Assembly: GCF_041538065.1 (NCBI RefSeq)
Contig: NZ_JBGORW010000005.1
Coordinates: 62,001-126,000, forward strand
Reading direction: 5' to 3'
DNA length: 64,000 bases
From: Leptotrichia hongkongensis
GTDB lineage: Bacteria; Fusobacteriota; Fusobacteriia; Fusobacteriales; Leptotrichiaceae
Every line of letters begins with the position of its first letter. Position 1 is the stretch's first letter. The position numbers were made by a program, and so were the translations under genes. Under the pieces are notes generated by a model. It had not been told where the DNA came from, made no database searches, and saw only the letters and a program-made list of their open reading frames with translations. Shown here piece after piece: positions 28,549 through 38,051 of the stretch.

Positions 28549-29592
28549 ATGATAAATATTGTAAAAAATAATAAAAGTGGAATTAATGAAAAAGAATTGT
28601 TATCATTTACTAAAAGTGTATATTATTTATTAAATGGTAAAATTTCACTAATTGATACACTTGGAATTGTTGCACAGAATTATAGTGGAGATTTGAAAAG
28701 TAAGATAATTGGTACAAAACAGCAAATTGAAAAGGGAGTTTCTCTTCATAGGGCTTTTTCAAAGATTACTATGAATAAGGAATTTATGGAAATGATTAAA
28801 ATCGGAGAAGAAACTGGAAATTTGGAAATAGTTTTTAAGAATCTGTATGAAAAGTACGAGTTTAATCAGAAAATAAAAAAAGATGTGAAAAATTTGAGCA
28901 TTTATCCAGTAACAGTTATAGTTACAGCATTAGTAATTGTGTTTATATTGTTAAAGTTTGTTGTACCTAAATTTGTACTAATTTATTCTGACATTGGGCA
29001 GGAATTGCCAAAAATTACGCAAATTGTGATAAATATTAGTAAAATAACGGATAAATATAGTGTCTTTATTTTAATTGCCATAATTTTTTTTATTTTTGGA
29101 TTAAAGAATTGGAAAGAAAAAAATGAAAAGAATTTTGAAAAAATTTTTTTAAAAACAAAAATGATTGGGCAAATGTATAAAAATATTTGCATATTGAATT
29201 TTACTAGAAATATGTATTCTTTGACAGATGCCAATGTTCCATTGATTCAATCTTTAAAAATGTGTACGAATTCCAAAAGTCATATATTGAATGAAGAAGT
29301 AAAAAAGATTATTTTGAAAATAGAAAAAGGAGAAAGTATCCAAAAATCTTTTAAAAATACAACTTTTTTTGATAATGAATATATTAGTTTTCTCACTATT
29401 GGGGAAAAGACTGGAGAAATGAAAATTTCTTTTTTTAATTTAAATGAAATTTATTATGAAAAAGTGAGTGAAAAGATAAAATGGTTCTTGAAAATGTTTG
29501 AGCCACTTTCTATAATTTTTATTGGAGTAATTATCGGAATTATTGTATTTTCAGTTATGTTGCCTATTTTTAAAATGGGGGAAATGCTCTAA
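28549..29592 (+). CDS. Type II secretion/type IV pilus inner-membrane platform protein (PilC/GspF)
   Basis: A 347-residue polytopic protein with two T2SSF repeats: the first around residues 15-125 and the second around 220-340, each followed by hydrophobic helices. Motifs such as FMEMIKIGEETGNLEIVF and YISFLTIGEKTGEMKISF mark the two repeats. It is the platform that couples a cytoplasmic ATPase to pilin assembly. No PilB/GspE ATPase gene is in the window, so it must be encoded elsewhere. It is separated from the rest of the cluster by hldA and the ROK kinase gene. Confidence 0.87.
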   Translation: MINIVKNNKSGINEKELLSFTKSVYYLLNGKISLIDTLGIVAQNYSGDLKSKIIGTKQQIEKGVSLHRAFSKITMNKEFMEMIKIGEETGNLEIVFKNLYEKYEFNQKIKKDVKNLSIYPVTVIVTALVIVFILLKFVVPKFVLIYSDIGQELPKITQIVINISKITDKYSVFILIAIIFFIFGLKNWKEKNEKNFEKIFLKTKMIGQMYKNICILNFTRNMYSLTDANVPLIQSLKMCTNSKSHILNEEVKKIILKIEKGESIQKSFKNTTFFDNEYISFLTIGEKTGEMKISFFNLNEIYYEKVSEKIKWFLKMFEPLSIIFIGVIIGIIVFSVMLPIFKMGEML

Positions 29593-29889
29593 ATATAAAA
29601 TTAAAAATATAAAAAATTAAAGTTAGAAATGAAAATTTTGGATTTTACACAGATAATGTAAATACAGTATTTGTTATTAATCACTCTTAATATAAAGAAG
29701 TCAAAATTCCTTATAAATAAAATATAATATATGGTTTATAAAATGGAATAAATTGCTAATTTATCTAAAATAATTTGGATTAAAGCAAAGTTTAAAGTTG
29801 AAATTAAAAGTTATGAGTATACTGTTCAAATCTTATAGATTCAATTTTAAAGAGATGTTAGTATACAATAAAAGAAAAAAGGAAAATTT

Positions 29890-30534
29890 ATGATAGAAAA
29901 TTTTATAGAATCATCGAAATACGCACAGAATTTATTTAAAATAAAGAATGAAATTATACACGAGATAAAAAACGAAAGTTTAGATGAAAATGTGCCGATT
30001 ATTACAGATGAAGTGCTAAATTATATGATTTTTACAGCTAGAAATATTAAAGCTGAAAATATTTTGGAAATTGGAACTGCGACAGGCTATTCAGGGCTAT
30101 TTTTGGCACAAATCGCTAATGAAAATAGCGGATTTTTGACAACAATGGAAATTGACGAAATTCGTTATGGAAAAGCTGTGGAAAATTTCAAGAAACTTGG
30201 ATTATTCGAAAAGAATAAGATGATTTTGGGAGATGCTTTGGAGGAAATTCCAAAACTTAATAAAAATATGAAATATGATTTTATTTTTATTGATGCTTCA
30301 AAAGGGCAGTATTTGAAGTTTTTTGAAATGAGTTATGAACTTCTCAATGAAAATGGAATTATTTTTATTGATAATCTAATGTTTCGTGGACTGGTTGCAA
30401 CAGATAAGAAAGAAATTCCGAAAAGATATAAGACGATTGTAAAAAGGCTTAAAGAGTTTATAGAAAAATTGAATGAAGAGTATAATTTTGTACTGCTTCC
30501 GTTTGGAGATGGAGTTGGGATAGTAAAAAAATAA
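29890..30534 (+). CDS. O-methyltransferase, TrmR/YrrM-like
   Basis: A 214-residue Methyltransf_3/COMT-type enzyme. The SAM motif is ILEIGTATGYSGLFLA (about residues 58-73), followed by MEIDEIRYGKAVENFK and the metal-site region DFIFIDASKGQY and IIFIDNLMFRG. The closest characterised bacterial relatives (YrrM/TrmR) methylate 5-hydroxyuridine at the wobble position of tRNA; catechol or CoA-ester methyltransferases are the alternative. The 297 bp upstream hold no recognisable gene. A weak terminator follows. Confidence 0.8.
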   Translation: MIENFIESSKYAQNLFKIKNEIIHEIKNESLDENVPIITDEVLNYMIFTARNIKAENILEIGTATGYSGLFLAQIANENSGFLTTMEIDEIRYGKAVENFKKLGLFEKNKMILGDALEEIPKLNKNMKYDFIFIDASKGQYLKFFEMSYELLNENGIIFIDNLMFRGLVATDKKEIPKRYKTIVKRLKEFIEKLNEEYNFVLLPFGDGVGIVKK

Positions 30535-30571
30535 ATGTTTATTATTTGATAAATTAAAATAAAAATGTGTA

Positions 30572-30620
30572 AAAAGTAGTGGAGTATTTATAGATACGTA
30601 TAATTTGCTGCTTTTATTTT
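30572..30620 (+). terminator. Probable terminator after the O-methyltransferase
   Basis: AAAAGTAG pairs with CTGCTTTT around a loop containing GTAT/ATAC, followed by a T-rich tail. Confidence 0.55.
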
Positions 30621-30692
30621 AAACTGGAATTGTTGTAAAGTAATTTTAATATAATACAATTTTTTAAATATGGGAAAGAGAAGTGAGAGGAA

Positions 30693-31427
30693 ATGAAATT
30701 TCTTTTGTATAATATTCGATATGGAACAGGAAAGTATCTGAATCAGCCATTTAAGCATATACGAGGATATTTAGGGCATTCAGTAAAACACATTTATCGG
30801 ATTGGGAAATTTATAAATAAGTATAAGCCTGATATTGTGGGACTTGTAGAAGTTGATCTTGGTTCATTTAGAATGTATAGCAGAAATCAGGCTACACTTC
30901 TTGGAAGAATTACTAGAAATAATAATGTTTATCAGTACAAATATGAGGAAGATTCCAACTATATGAAATTTCCGATGGTAAGAAAGCAAGGAAATGCATT
31001 ACTTTCTAAAAAACCTGTTTTACGGGAAGAATTTCATTATCTGGATATTGGAATGAAAAAATTGATTATTGAGGTGGAAACAAAAGATGTAGTAGTATTT
31101 CTAGTTCATTTGGCACTTGGTGGAAAAACAAGACAAAAACAGATTGTGCAGCTTTACAATATTATAAAAAATTGTGGAAAGCCAGTTATAGTTGCTGGAG
31201 ATTTTAATGTGTTCTGGGGAGAAGAGGAAATTGAGATGTTTTTACAGGCTTCCAATTTAAAAAATGTGAATACGAGGAAAGATCCGACTTTTCCAAGCTG
31301 GAATCCAAAGCGGGAACTTGATTTTGTACTTTGTTCAAAGGAAATAAAAGTAAAAAGTTATGAAGTTATACAAACACAGCTTTCAGATCATTTGCCAATA
31401 TTAGTTGATTTTGAAATTATGCATTGA
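30693..31427 (+). CDS. Endonuclease/exonuclease/phosphatase family protein
   Basis: A 244-residue EEP-superfamily hydrolase. Metal and catalytic motifs are in order: YNIRYGTG at the start, IVGLVEVDLG (Glu metal ligand), GDFNVFWGEEE (Asp/Asn), and the C-terminal SDHLPILVDFEI (Asp-His). There is no signal peptide. Members cleave phosphodiester or phosphomonoester bonds in nucleic acids, lipids or inositol phosphates; the substrate here cannot be told. It is a single-gene unit. Confidence 0.85.
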   Translation: MKFLLYNIRYGTGKYLNQPFKHIRGYLGHSVKHIYRIGKFINKYKPDIVGLVEVDLGSFRMYSRNQATLLGRITRNNNVYQYKYEEDSNYMKFPMVRKQGNALLSKKPVLREEFHYLDIGMKKLIIEVETKDVVVFLVHLALGGKTRQKQIVQLYNIIKNCGKPVIVAGDFNVFWGEEEIEMFLQASNLKNVNTRKDPTFPSWNPKRELDFVLCSKEIKVKSYEVIQTQLSDHLPILVDFEIMH

Positions 31428-31566
31428 TTATTAGTCTTTTACTTTTTGTAAAAAATATACAGGATATAAAAGAATGTACATCTACAGACATTTATTACAA
31501 ATTATAAGTTAGTCAGAAAGAATTATATTGAAAGAATAAAAAAATCATAGTTAAATAGGGGGATTT

Positions 31567-32115
31567 ATGAAAATTTTTAGAAAAATTATAATATCAGCTA
31601 TTTTAATTAGCTGTATAATTTTTGGTGATTCAAATATTGAAAATAAAATTGCTCAGATTAGGAAAGATTATACAAGTACGAATGCTGTAAAAAATTATGT
31701 AGTAAAGGAAATTGAGGATAGTGAAAAGAGTACAGATGGTGGTGCTATAAAATATTATTTTCAAAATGGAACTATTAAAAAAATTATAACAGAATATTAT
31801 AGTGAAAGCTGGAACAGTTTAACTGAATACTATATAAAAAATGGAAAAGTTTATTTTATTTATGATAGAACTCAAAAATATAATGTTCCGTATTATATAA
31901 ATGCGAATTGGTATAAAGAAAACAATCTGAAAGTTGGAGAGGTTTTCAATAGTAAAAAATCAAAAATTAGTGAAAAAAGATACTATTTTGATGAGAATGA
32001 AAAACTGATTCAATATATTATCGGGAATAAAAGAATTGATGAAAATATTCAAAAATTGAAGGAAATTGAAAAAAATGTGTTAAGTGAGTATTTTAAAATA
32101 AAAAATAAAAATTAA
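31567..32115 (+). CDS. Exported protein of unknown function
   Basis: A 182-residue protein with a signal peptide (residues 1-20, ending in FGDS) and a hydrophilic, beta-prone body rich in Tyr, Lys and Asn. Short motifs such as IKYYFQNGTIKKIITEYY and FDENEKLIQYIIGN repeat the theme of antiparallel strands, as in MORN-like or toxin-repeat proteins. I do not recognise a family. It stands alone with AT-rich spacers of about 140 and 245 bp on either side. Confidence 0.65.
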   Translation: MKIFRKIIISAILISCIIFGDSNIENKIAQIRKDYTSTNAVKNYVVKEIEDSEKSTDGGAIKYYFQNGTIKKIITEYYSESWNSLTEYYIKNGKVYFIYDRTQKYNVPYYINANWYKENNLKVGEVFNSKKSKISEKRYYFDENEKLIQYIIGNKRIDENIQKLKEIEKNVLSEYFKIKNKN

Positions 32116-32359
32116 ACAGATACATTATAAATTTTCAATCTTTTTAGATTCATAGATTTTATAATTGAGAAATTGTGATATTATTTGAATTTATCAAAAA
32201 AATTTAAAGCATAAAATAAGAAATATTTTTATAACATAGATTGTATAATATATTACGACAAACTAAAAAAATATAAAAAAATAAGAATAATATGTTGAAA
32301 ATTTGGGAAAAATGTACTAAAATGATATTGAAGATTTGACATTCAGAAAGGAGATATTG

Positions 32360-33604
32360 GTGAAATCAATTATAAAAAAAATATCAGTATTAGCAATTAC
32401 GGTTTTAATGGCAACTACATTAAATGCCTCTAATATTATTATGGGAAATAATCATAATGCATCAAAAATTGATAATCAAAAAGTAACGAAAAGCAAAGAA
32501 TTAAGAGGAGTATGGGTAGCCAGTGTAAGTAATATTGATTGGCCGTCAAAAAAAGGACTTAGTGTTGAGCAGCAAAAAAGAGAATTTTTGACAATTCTTG
32601 ATAATGTGAAAAAATGGAATATGAATGCAGTATTTGTGCAAATTAAGCCATCAGGGGATGCTTTTTATCCATCTAAATATGCACCTTGGTCTGAGTACTT
32701 AACAGGGACTCAAGGAATAAATCCAGGATATGACCCACTAAAATTTATGGTAGAAGAAGCACATAAAAGAGGGATAGAATTTCATGCATGGTTTAATCCA
32801 TATAGACTTTCGGTATCTAGTTCAAGAGATAAATTATCAAAAGATAATATTGGACGTAAAAAACCAGAATGGACAGTAGCTTATGGAGGACAATTGTACT
32901 TAAATCCAGGTATTCCTGAAGTTAATGATTATGTTGTGAACAGTATCGTTGAAGTTGTAAAAAATTATGATGTTGATGGTGTTCATATGGATGACTATTT
33001 TTATCCATATAAAGTTAAAAATCAAGAATATCCTGATTCTGCACAGTATCAGAAATATGGACATAAATTTTCATCAGTTGGTGACTGGAGAAGAGACAAT
33101 GTAAATAAATTAGTTGAGAAATTGCATTCTTCTATAAAAAAAGAAAATGAAAATGTAGAATTTGGAATAAGTCCTTTTGGAGTATGGAGAAATGCGTCTA
33201 CTGATCCATCTAGAGGTTCTGAGACAAAAGCTGGAGTTCAAAACTACGATGATTTATATGCAGATATTTTATTGTGGATGAATAAAGGGTGGATAGATTA
33301 TGTAGCACCGCAAATTTACTGGAATCAGGGGCATAAAGCTGCTGAGTACAATACACTTGTAAAATGGTGGAGTAAATATGCAGGTCAAACAAAAACAAAT
33401 CTATATATAGGACAAGCTGCATACAAAGTTAATGATTGGCAAAATGCAAAAGAATTAATAAATCAGGTAAATTTCAACAGAAATTATCCAGAAGTAAAAG
33501 GAAGCATATTCTTTAGCTATAAATCATTATTAACTAATCCTAAAAATGCAACAAGCAGTTTAGCACAAGGGCCTTATGCTAATAGAGAAAATCAAGGATT
33601 CTAA
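32360..33604 (+). CDS. GHL10-family (DUF187/YngK-like) exported glycoside hydrolase
   Basis: About 414 residues with a signal peptide and a GHL10 (DUF187) TIM-barrel. The start is GTG at 32360, where AAGGAG lies six bases upstream and a signal peptide (KKISVLAITVLMATTLNAS) begins. Family motifs include ELRGVWVASVSNIDWPS, a central HAWFNPYRLS, the acidic DGVHMDDYFYP and the later YVAPQIYWNQGH. Relatives are secreted or periplasmic enzymes thought to act on cell-wall or surface glycans; the exact bond is not established. A strong terminator closes the gene. Confidence 0.88.
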   Translation: MKSIIKKISVLAITVLMATTLNASNIIMGNNHNASKIDNQKVTKSKELRGVWVASVSNIDWPSKKGLSVEQQKREFLTILDNVKKWNMNAVFVQIKPSGDAFYPSKYAPWSEYLTGTQGINPGYDPLKFMVEEAHKRGIEFHAWFNPYRLSVSSSRDKLSKDNIGRKKPEWTVAYGGQLYLNPGIPEVNDYVVNSIVEVVKNYDVDGVHMDDYFYPYKVKNQEYPDSAQYQKYGHKFSSVGDWRRDNVNKLVEKLHSSIKKENENVEFGISPFGVWRNASTDPSRGSETKAGVQNYDDLYADILLWMNKGWIDYVAPQIYWNQGHKAAEYNTLVKWWSKYAGQTKTNLYIGQAAYKVNDWQNAKELINQVNFNRNYPEVKGSIFFSYKSLLTNPKNATSSLAQGPYANRENQGF

Positions 33605-33633
33605 TTACAGAAAAAAAGATTAAAGAAAAGGAG

Positions 33634-33682
33634 AAATCAGTAATACTGAAGTTGTTATGACTTCAGTAGTGCTGATTTTTTT
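33634..33682 (+). terminator. Strong terminator after the GHL10 hydrolase
   Basis: A long hairpin of roughly 18 bp, AAATCAGTAATACTGAAGT against ACTTCAGTAGTGCTGATTT, followed by a run of seven T. Confidence 0.9.
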
Positions 33683-33709
33683 ATAATTTATAAAAAATTT
33701 GAATAAAAT

Positions 33710-33737
33710 TTGAAAAATATAAAAAATTGGATATAAT
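33710..33737 (+). promoter_or_regulatory. Promoter of the CASTOR/POLLUX-type channel gene
   Basis: TTGAAA (33710-33715), 16-bp spacer, TATAAT (33732-33737). The start codon is 200 bp further on, giving an unusually long AT-rich leader in which I recognise no riboswitch. Confidence 0.65.
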
Positions 33738-33936
33738 ATAGAGTGTAAATATAAAAATAAGTTTGTGTTTTTTGTAAGGCAGTTTTTCAAATTGAATAGA
33801 AAAATTTAATTATAAACTCAAAAAATATCAAAATCTTGTTTGAAAAAATATTTATTTTATCTTATAGTTTGTTATTAAATAAATTTATATATAGCTTAAA
33901 ATATTTGAAATGGATTAAAAACAGGAGGAAAGTACT

Positions 33937-36060
33937 ATGAAAAAAGAATCTGATTCTTTTAACAGAATTAAACTGAAAAACAAAATACAGGGAATGTTAG
34001 AAGACACACTATCCAAAGGGACTGTATCAATAATAGCATGGCTTGCTGTAACAATGATTCTTACAGTTGTTGTATTTTCATTTGTATTAGTTTTGATGAA
34101 TTTGAGGCCTGATAATGAAACTGGAAGTTTAAGTTTAATTGAAGCGATTTGGCAAAATTTCTTGCGTGTAATAGATCCAGGTGGTTTGCAAAATGACAGA
34201 TTATGGGGATATAGAATTGTGTCAGCTGTAGTTACGTTACTTGGAGTATTAATCTTTGGTGCATTAGTTGGAGTTTTGACAACAGGGCTTGATAATTTAT
34301 TTATTGAAATTCGTAAAGGAAAAACAGAGATTGTAAAAAAAGATTTTACGCTTATTTTGGGATGGAATCCGACAATATTTAAGATAATAAGTGAACTGGT
34401 GATTTCAAATGCAAATCATAAAAATAAAAAAATAGTGATACTTTCTAAAAATGATAAAATAAAAATGGAAGACGAAATAAATTTAAGAATAAATCAAAAA
34501 GAACTTTTGAAAAATTTTTATAATTCTCTAGATGGAAAAAGTCATAAAACTTATCAAACTAAAATATATTGCCGTTCAGGAAGTATAATAGATATAGATG
34601 ACTTAAATATTGTTCATCCTGAGAACGCAGAATCAATAATTATACTTTCCTCAGAAGAAGATAGAGAAGATATAAATACTATAAAATGTATTTTAGCGTT
34701 AAGAAAAAAAGCTAAAAAGATAATTACAGAAATAAAAGATGAACATAATAAAGAACTGATGGATTTTTGCTTCCAAAATGAAAAAAATCAGAATATACTT
34801 TATATTCCAAGTGAAAAGTGGTTATCACGGATTACAGCACAAGCAAGTAGACAGCCAGGATTTAGTGTTATTGCAACAGAAATTTTAAATTATGATAATG
34901 ATGAAATTTATTTTTCTAAAATTGGTAAGGAGCTAATAGGAAAAACATTTAAGGAAATTTCGTTAAATTGCGTTACAAGCATTGTATTAGGAATATGTAA
35001 GAAAAATTTGGATAAAAATAACTTGAAAGAAATTTATCAAAAAGAAATGGCAGAGGGCAAGTTATCAGGAATACAAAAAAATATAATTTTAAATCCTTAC
35101 GAAAAATTTAATAATAATATAATAGATGGTGAAAATATAGGATGTGTAATAGAGGAAGGAGATGAGCTTATTCTTTTTCAGTCTGACGATGGTTATCCTG
35201 AATTCCATTTTGAAGAGTTAAAAATAGAAAAATTTCAATGGAAAAGTGGTACGGAAGATGTAATTTTGCCTAAAAGCAAGACATTAATTTTAGGGTATAA
35301 TAAAAGAATATATAAAATAATTGATGAACTTTACGAATATGTGAGTGTAGATTCAGAAGTTCATATAATTGCAAAGATGGATAAGGAAGTGGAAAAACAT
35401 TTAAAGGATAATTTGGGGTACGAAAATGTAAAAAATGAAGATATAACAGATTACAGAATTTCTGAAAAAGAGTATATTGAAGAAAAATTCAATCTTGAAA
35501 GTTACGAAAGTATTATAATTTTAGGTTATGACGAACTTGAAACACAAGAAAAGGATGCTAAATCAATGCTTACAATGTTATTAATAAAAAAAATGCTGGA
35601 AAAAAACAGTAAATCTTCATTGAAGGAAAAAAGTATTGTTATCGAAATATACGATGAAAAAAATAGAGAAATCGTAGAATTAACAGAAGTATCTGATTAT
35701 ATAATAAGTGACACTATAATAAGTTCAGTAATTAGTCAGCTGTCTGAAGAAAAAAGACTTTATTATGTTTTTGATGAATTATTTAGTGGAGAAGGCTGTG
35801 AAATTTATATGTTTTCAGCAGATAACTATATTGAAAATTTTGACAGAGAATATACTTTTAAACAACTTTCTACAATTGTAGCAAATGAAGAAACTATTTT
35901 ATTAGGATATAGAGATATGGATGAAAGAGTGGAAAAGAAAAATGATTATGGTGTTCATTTAAATGTAAACAAGAATAAGAAAATCAAATTAAATAAAAAT
36001 GATAAATTAATTGTACTGTTTGAAGGAGGCAATGAGAAAAACAAAAAGAAAGTGATTTAA
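33937..36060 (+). CDS. CASTOR/POLLUX-type ion channel with RCK-like domains
   Basis: A 707-residue ion channel-like protein. Two to three membrane segments lie in residues 30-130, with a pore-loop-like stretch (FLRVIDPGGLQNDRLWGYR) and the conserved exit GALVGVLTTGLDNLFIEIRKGKTE, after which two Rossmann-like RCK/TrkA-N domains follow (FTLILGWNPTIFKIIS and KTLILGYNKRIYKIID). This is the layout of plant CASTOR/POLLUX/DMI1 and their bacterial relatives, which conduct cations and are gated by cytoplasmic ligand. The ion is unknown. It lies directly before the ATP synthase promoter on the same strand, 126 bp away. Confidence 0.85.
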   Translation: MKKESDSFNRIKLKNKIQGMLEDTLSKGTVSIIAWLAVTMILTVVVFSFVLVLMNLRPDNETGSLSLIEAIWQNFLRVIDPGGLQNDRLWGYRIVSAVVTLLGVLIFGALVGVLTTGLDNLFIEIRKGKTEIVKKDFTLILGWNPTIFKIISELVISNANHKNKKIVILSKNDKIKMEDEINLRINQKELLKNFYNSLDGKSHKTYQTKIYCRSGSIIDIDDLNIVHPENAESIIILSSEEDREDINTIKCILALRKKAKKIITEIKDEHNKELMDFCFQNEKNQNILYIPSEKWLSRITAQASRQPGFSVIATEILNYDNDEIYFSKIGKELIGKTFKEISLNCVTSIVLGICKKNLDKNNLKEIYQKEMAEGKLSGIQKNIILNPYEKFNNNIIDGENIGCVIEEGDELILFQSDDGYPEFHFEELKIEKFQWKSGTEDVILPKSKTLILGYNKRIYKIIDELYEYVSVDSEVHIIAKMDKEVEKHLKDNLGYENVKNEDITDYRISEKEYIEEKFNLESYESIIILGYDELETQEKDAKSMLTMLLIKKMLEKNSKSSLKEKSIVIEIYDEKNREIVELTEVSDYIISDTIISSVISQLSEEKRLYYVFDELFSGEGCEIYMFSADNYIENFDREYTFKQLSTIVANEETILLGYRDMDERVEKKNDYGVHLNVNKNKKIKLNKNDKLIVLFEGGNEKNKKKVI

Positions 36061-36135
36061 TTAATTTGCTATTTGATATAGTAAAATACAGAGAAAAGCT
36101 CTTAAATAAAGGAATAAATGGAATAAGAATAAAAT

Positions 36136-36164
36136 TTGCAAAATAAATTCAATTGGAGTATAAT
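36136..36164 (+). promoter_or_regulatory. Promoter of the atp operon
   Basis: TTGCAA (36136-36141), 17-bp spacer, TATAAT (36159-36164), about 60 bp before the atpB start. Confidence 0.8.
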
Positions 36165-36224
36165 AATTCTAGGTAACAAAGAATATTGAATCTTTGCTCA
36201 AAGTTGGGAGAAAGGAGGGAGATA

Positions 36225-37121
36225 ATGAAAAATAAAATTTTAAAATTTTTGGGATTTTTATTTCTTATGATGATTGTTGTGAATATAATTTTATCAATTA
36301 TTTCCACATTTTTACCAGTAAAATTTGAATCACCAAGTTCAGTTGTTGAAGCACCGCATTATTTTAATTTTGTTTTTTGGAACTTTAAATTTTCGCTTAG
36401 CCAGACAGTACTTAATACTTGGGCAGTTATGCTGATAATTATATTTATCGTAAGAGCAGGGACAAAGAATATAAGTGTAGAAAAGCCTAGTAAAATGCAA
36501 ATTGTTATGGAAGAATACTATCATTTTATTGAAAATACCTTTTTAACTACCTTTGGAAAACATAAAAAAACTTATATACCATTTTTTGCAGCATTGTTTG
36601 CATCTATAATGTTTTCGAATTTAAGTACTTTCCTATTTCCATTTATTATGATGTCAGTTAAGGAAAATGGAATTAGAACAGTAAAACCATTTTTTAGAAC
36701 GCCAACAGCGGATCCAAATACGACAATTGGGCTATCACTTGTGGTAATTGTTGTTTTCTTGGCAGTTTCTATAAAGCAAAAAGGTCTAAAGGGATATATA
36801 AAATCATTGTTTGAGCCAATGTGGTTTATGTTTCCATTAAATATTGTGGATATTTTTTCAAAAGTACTGAACACTTCAATGCGGCTATTTGGAAATATGC
36901 TGGCAGGACTTGTAATTGTAGGACTACTATATAGCCTTGTTGGACGTGGATTGCTTCAGTCTATGACAAATAATATGTTAAAGGGAAGTTTTTCGTTTTC
37001 AGTTGGATGGCCAATGCTTATACAACTATATTTAGATTTATTTATCGGTATAGTACAGGCTTTTGTATTTACAATACTTTCTTCAGTTTATATAAGTGAA
37101 GCATTAGGTGAGGAAGAATAG
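36225..37121 (+). CDS. atpB: F-type ATP synthase subunit a
   Basis: Stator subunit a of the membrane F0 motor, 298 residues. The essential helix reads NTSMRLFGNMLAG with the conserved Arg that faces the c-ring, and the C-terminal helix is QAFVFTILSSVYISEAL. The ATG at 36225 is chosen because AAAGGAGGGAG lies just before it; the open frame extends further upstream but without a site. A long N-terminal membrane segment and a hydrophilic loop precede the usual core. It begins the operon a-c-b-delta-alpha-gamma-beta-epsilon; no atpI is present. Confidence 0.95.
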   Translation: MKNKILKFLGFLFLMMIVVNIILSIISTFLPVKFESPSSVVEAPHYFNFVFWNFKFSLSQTVLNTWAVMLIIIFIVRAGTKNISVEKPSKMQIVMEEYYHFIENTFLTTFGKHKKTYIPFFAALFASIMFSNLSTFLFPFIMMSVKENGIRTVKPFFRTPTADPNTTIGLSLVVIVVFLAVSIKQKGLKGYIKSLFEPMWFMFPLNIVDIFSKVLNTSMRLFGNMLAGLVIVGLLYSLVGRGLLQSMTNNMLKGSFSFSVGWPMLIQLYLDLFIGIVQAFVFTILSSVYISEALGEEE

Positions 37122-37259
37122 AATTAAAAATTATAGTTTTGTAATTCTTTTATATGTTCAAAGTCTTTAATTTTAGAGATTTTGTATAAATAAGAGCATT
37201 ATGATATAAAAATTATGTTTAATAAAAAATAAATTAATAAAAATTAGGAGGATTAGAGA

Positions 37260-37496
37260 ATGGAAGGAATAGTTCAAGCAGCAGCTTTATTAGGAGCAGG
37301 AATTGCAGCGATAGGAGGAATTGGAGCAGGATTAGGTCAAGGGATTGCAACTGGTTATGCAGTAGAGGCAGTATCAAGACAGCCTGAAGCAAAACAGGAT
37401 ATTATGCAAACATTAATTACAGGGCTTGCGATTACAGAGTCATCAGCAATTTATGCGTTAGTAATAGCTTTCTTGTTAATTTTCTTAAAAGGGTAA
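37260..37496 (+). CDS. atpE: F-type ATP synthase subunit c, Na+-type
   Basis: Rotor-ring subunit of 78 residues, two membrane hairpin helices joined by the polar loop RQPEAKQD. The ion site carries the Na+ signature: Gln27 in GLGQG and Glu60-Ser61 in ITESSAIY, corresponding to Gln32, Glu65 and Ser66 of the Ilyobacter tartaricus Na+ ring. The first-helix proline of Ilyobacter is Ala here. A sodium-driven enzyme is therefore predicted (family knowledge plus inference). AGGAGG precedes the ATG. Confidence 0.96.
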   Translation: MEGIVQAAALLGAGIAAIGGIGAGLGQGIATGYAVEAVSRQPEAKQDIMQTLITGLAITESSAIYALVIAFLLIFLKG

Positions 37497-37555
37497 GAAA
37501 TAATAAATTTTAGAGAAACAAAAATAGGATTAATAATGTAAATTAAGGAGTAAAT

Positions 37556-38050
37556 ATGAATGAAGGAGCAAGATTAGTAAACATTGATTTTACGATGGCT
37601 ATTCAGATAATAAACTTTATAGTATTAGTCTATTTTTTTTCACGAACTTTTGCAAAAAAGATTGATAAAGTGCTAGAAGATAGAAAAAAACTGGCTTTGT
37701 CTGAAATGGAAATTGTTGAAAACGAAAAGGAAAAATTGGAAGAACAGAAAAAAACAATGGAAAAATTGAAAAAGGAATCCAAAAGACGTGCCAATGATAT
37801 TCTAATAAAAGCCGAAAGACAGGCAGATGACAGAAAAGATCAGATTGTATCACAAGCTATGAGTAATCGTGAAAGAATGATGATGAAGGCTGAAGCTGAT
37901 ATTGAGAAAATGCGGCAAAATGCTAAATTTGAACTTCAGAAGGAAGTTGGGGAAATGGCAGTTGAACTTGCAGAAAAAATCATTAAGGAAAATATTGATG
38001 AAAAGCAGGATGAAACTATAAATAAGTTTATTGATGAGATAGGAGATTAA
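37556..38050 (+). CDS. atpF: F-type ATP synthase subunit b
   Basis: Peripheral stalk subunit, 164 residues: one N-terminal membrane helix (FTMAIQIINFIVLVYFFSRTF) followed by a long, highly charged coiled coil. Normal length and position between c and delta. Its stop is one base before the atpH start. Confidence 0.94.
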   Translation: MNEGARLVNIDFTMAIQIINFIVLVYFFSRTFAKKIDKVLEDRKKLALSEMEIVENEKEKLEEQKKTMEKLKKESKRRANDILIKAERQADDRKDQIVSQAMSNRERMMMKAEADIEKMRQNAKFELQKEVGEMAVELAEKIIKENIDEKQDETINKFIDEIGD

Positions 38051-38051
38051 A

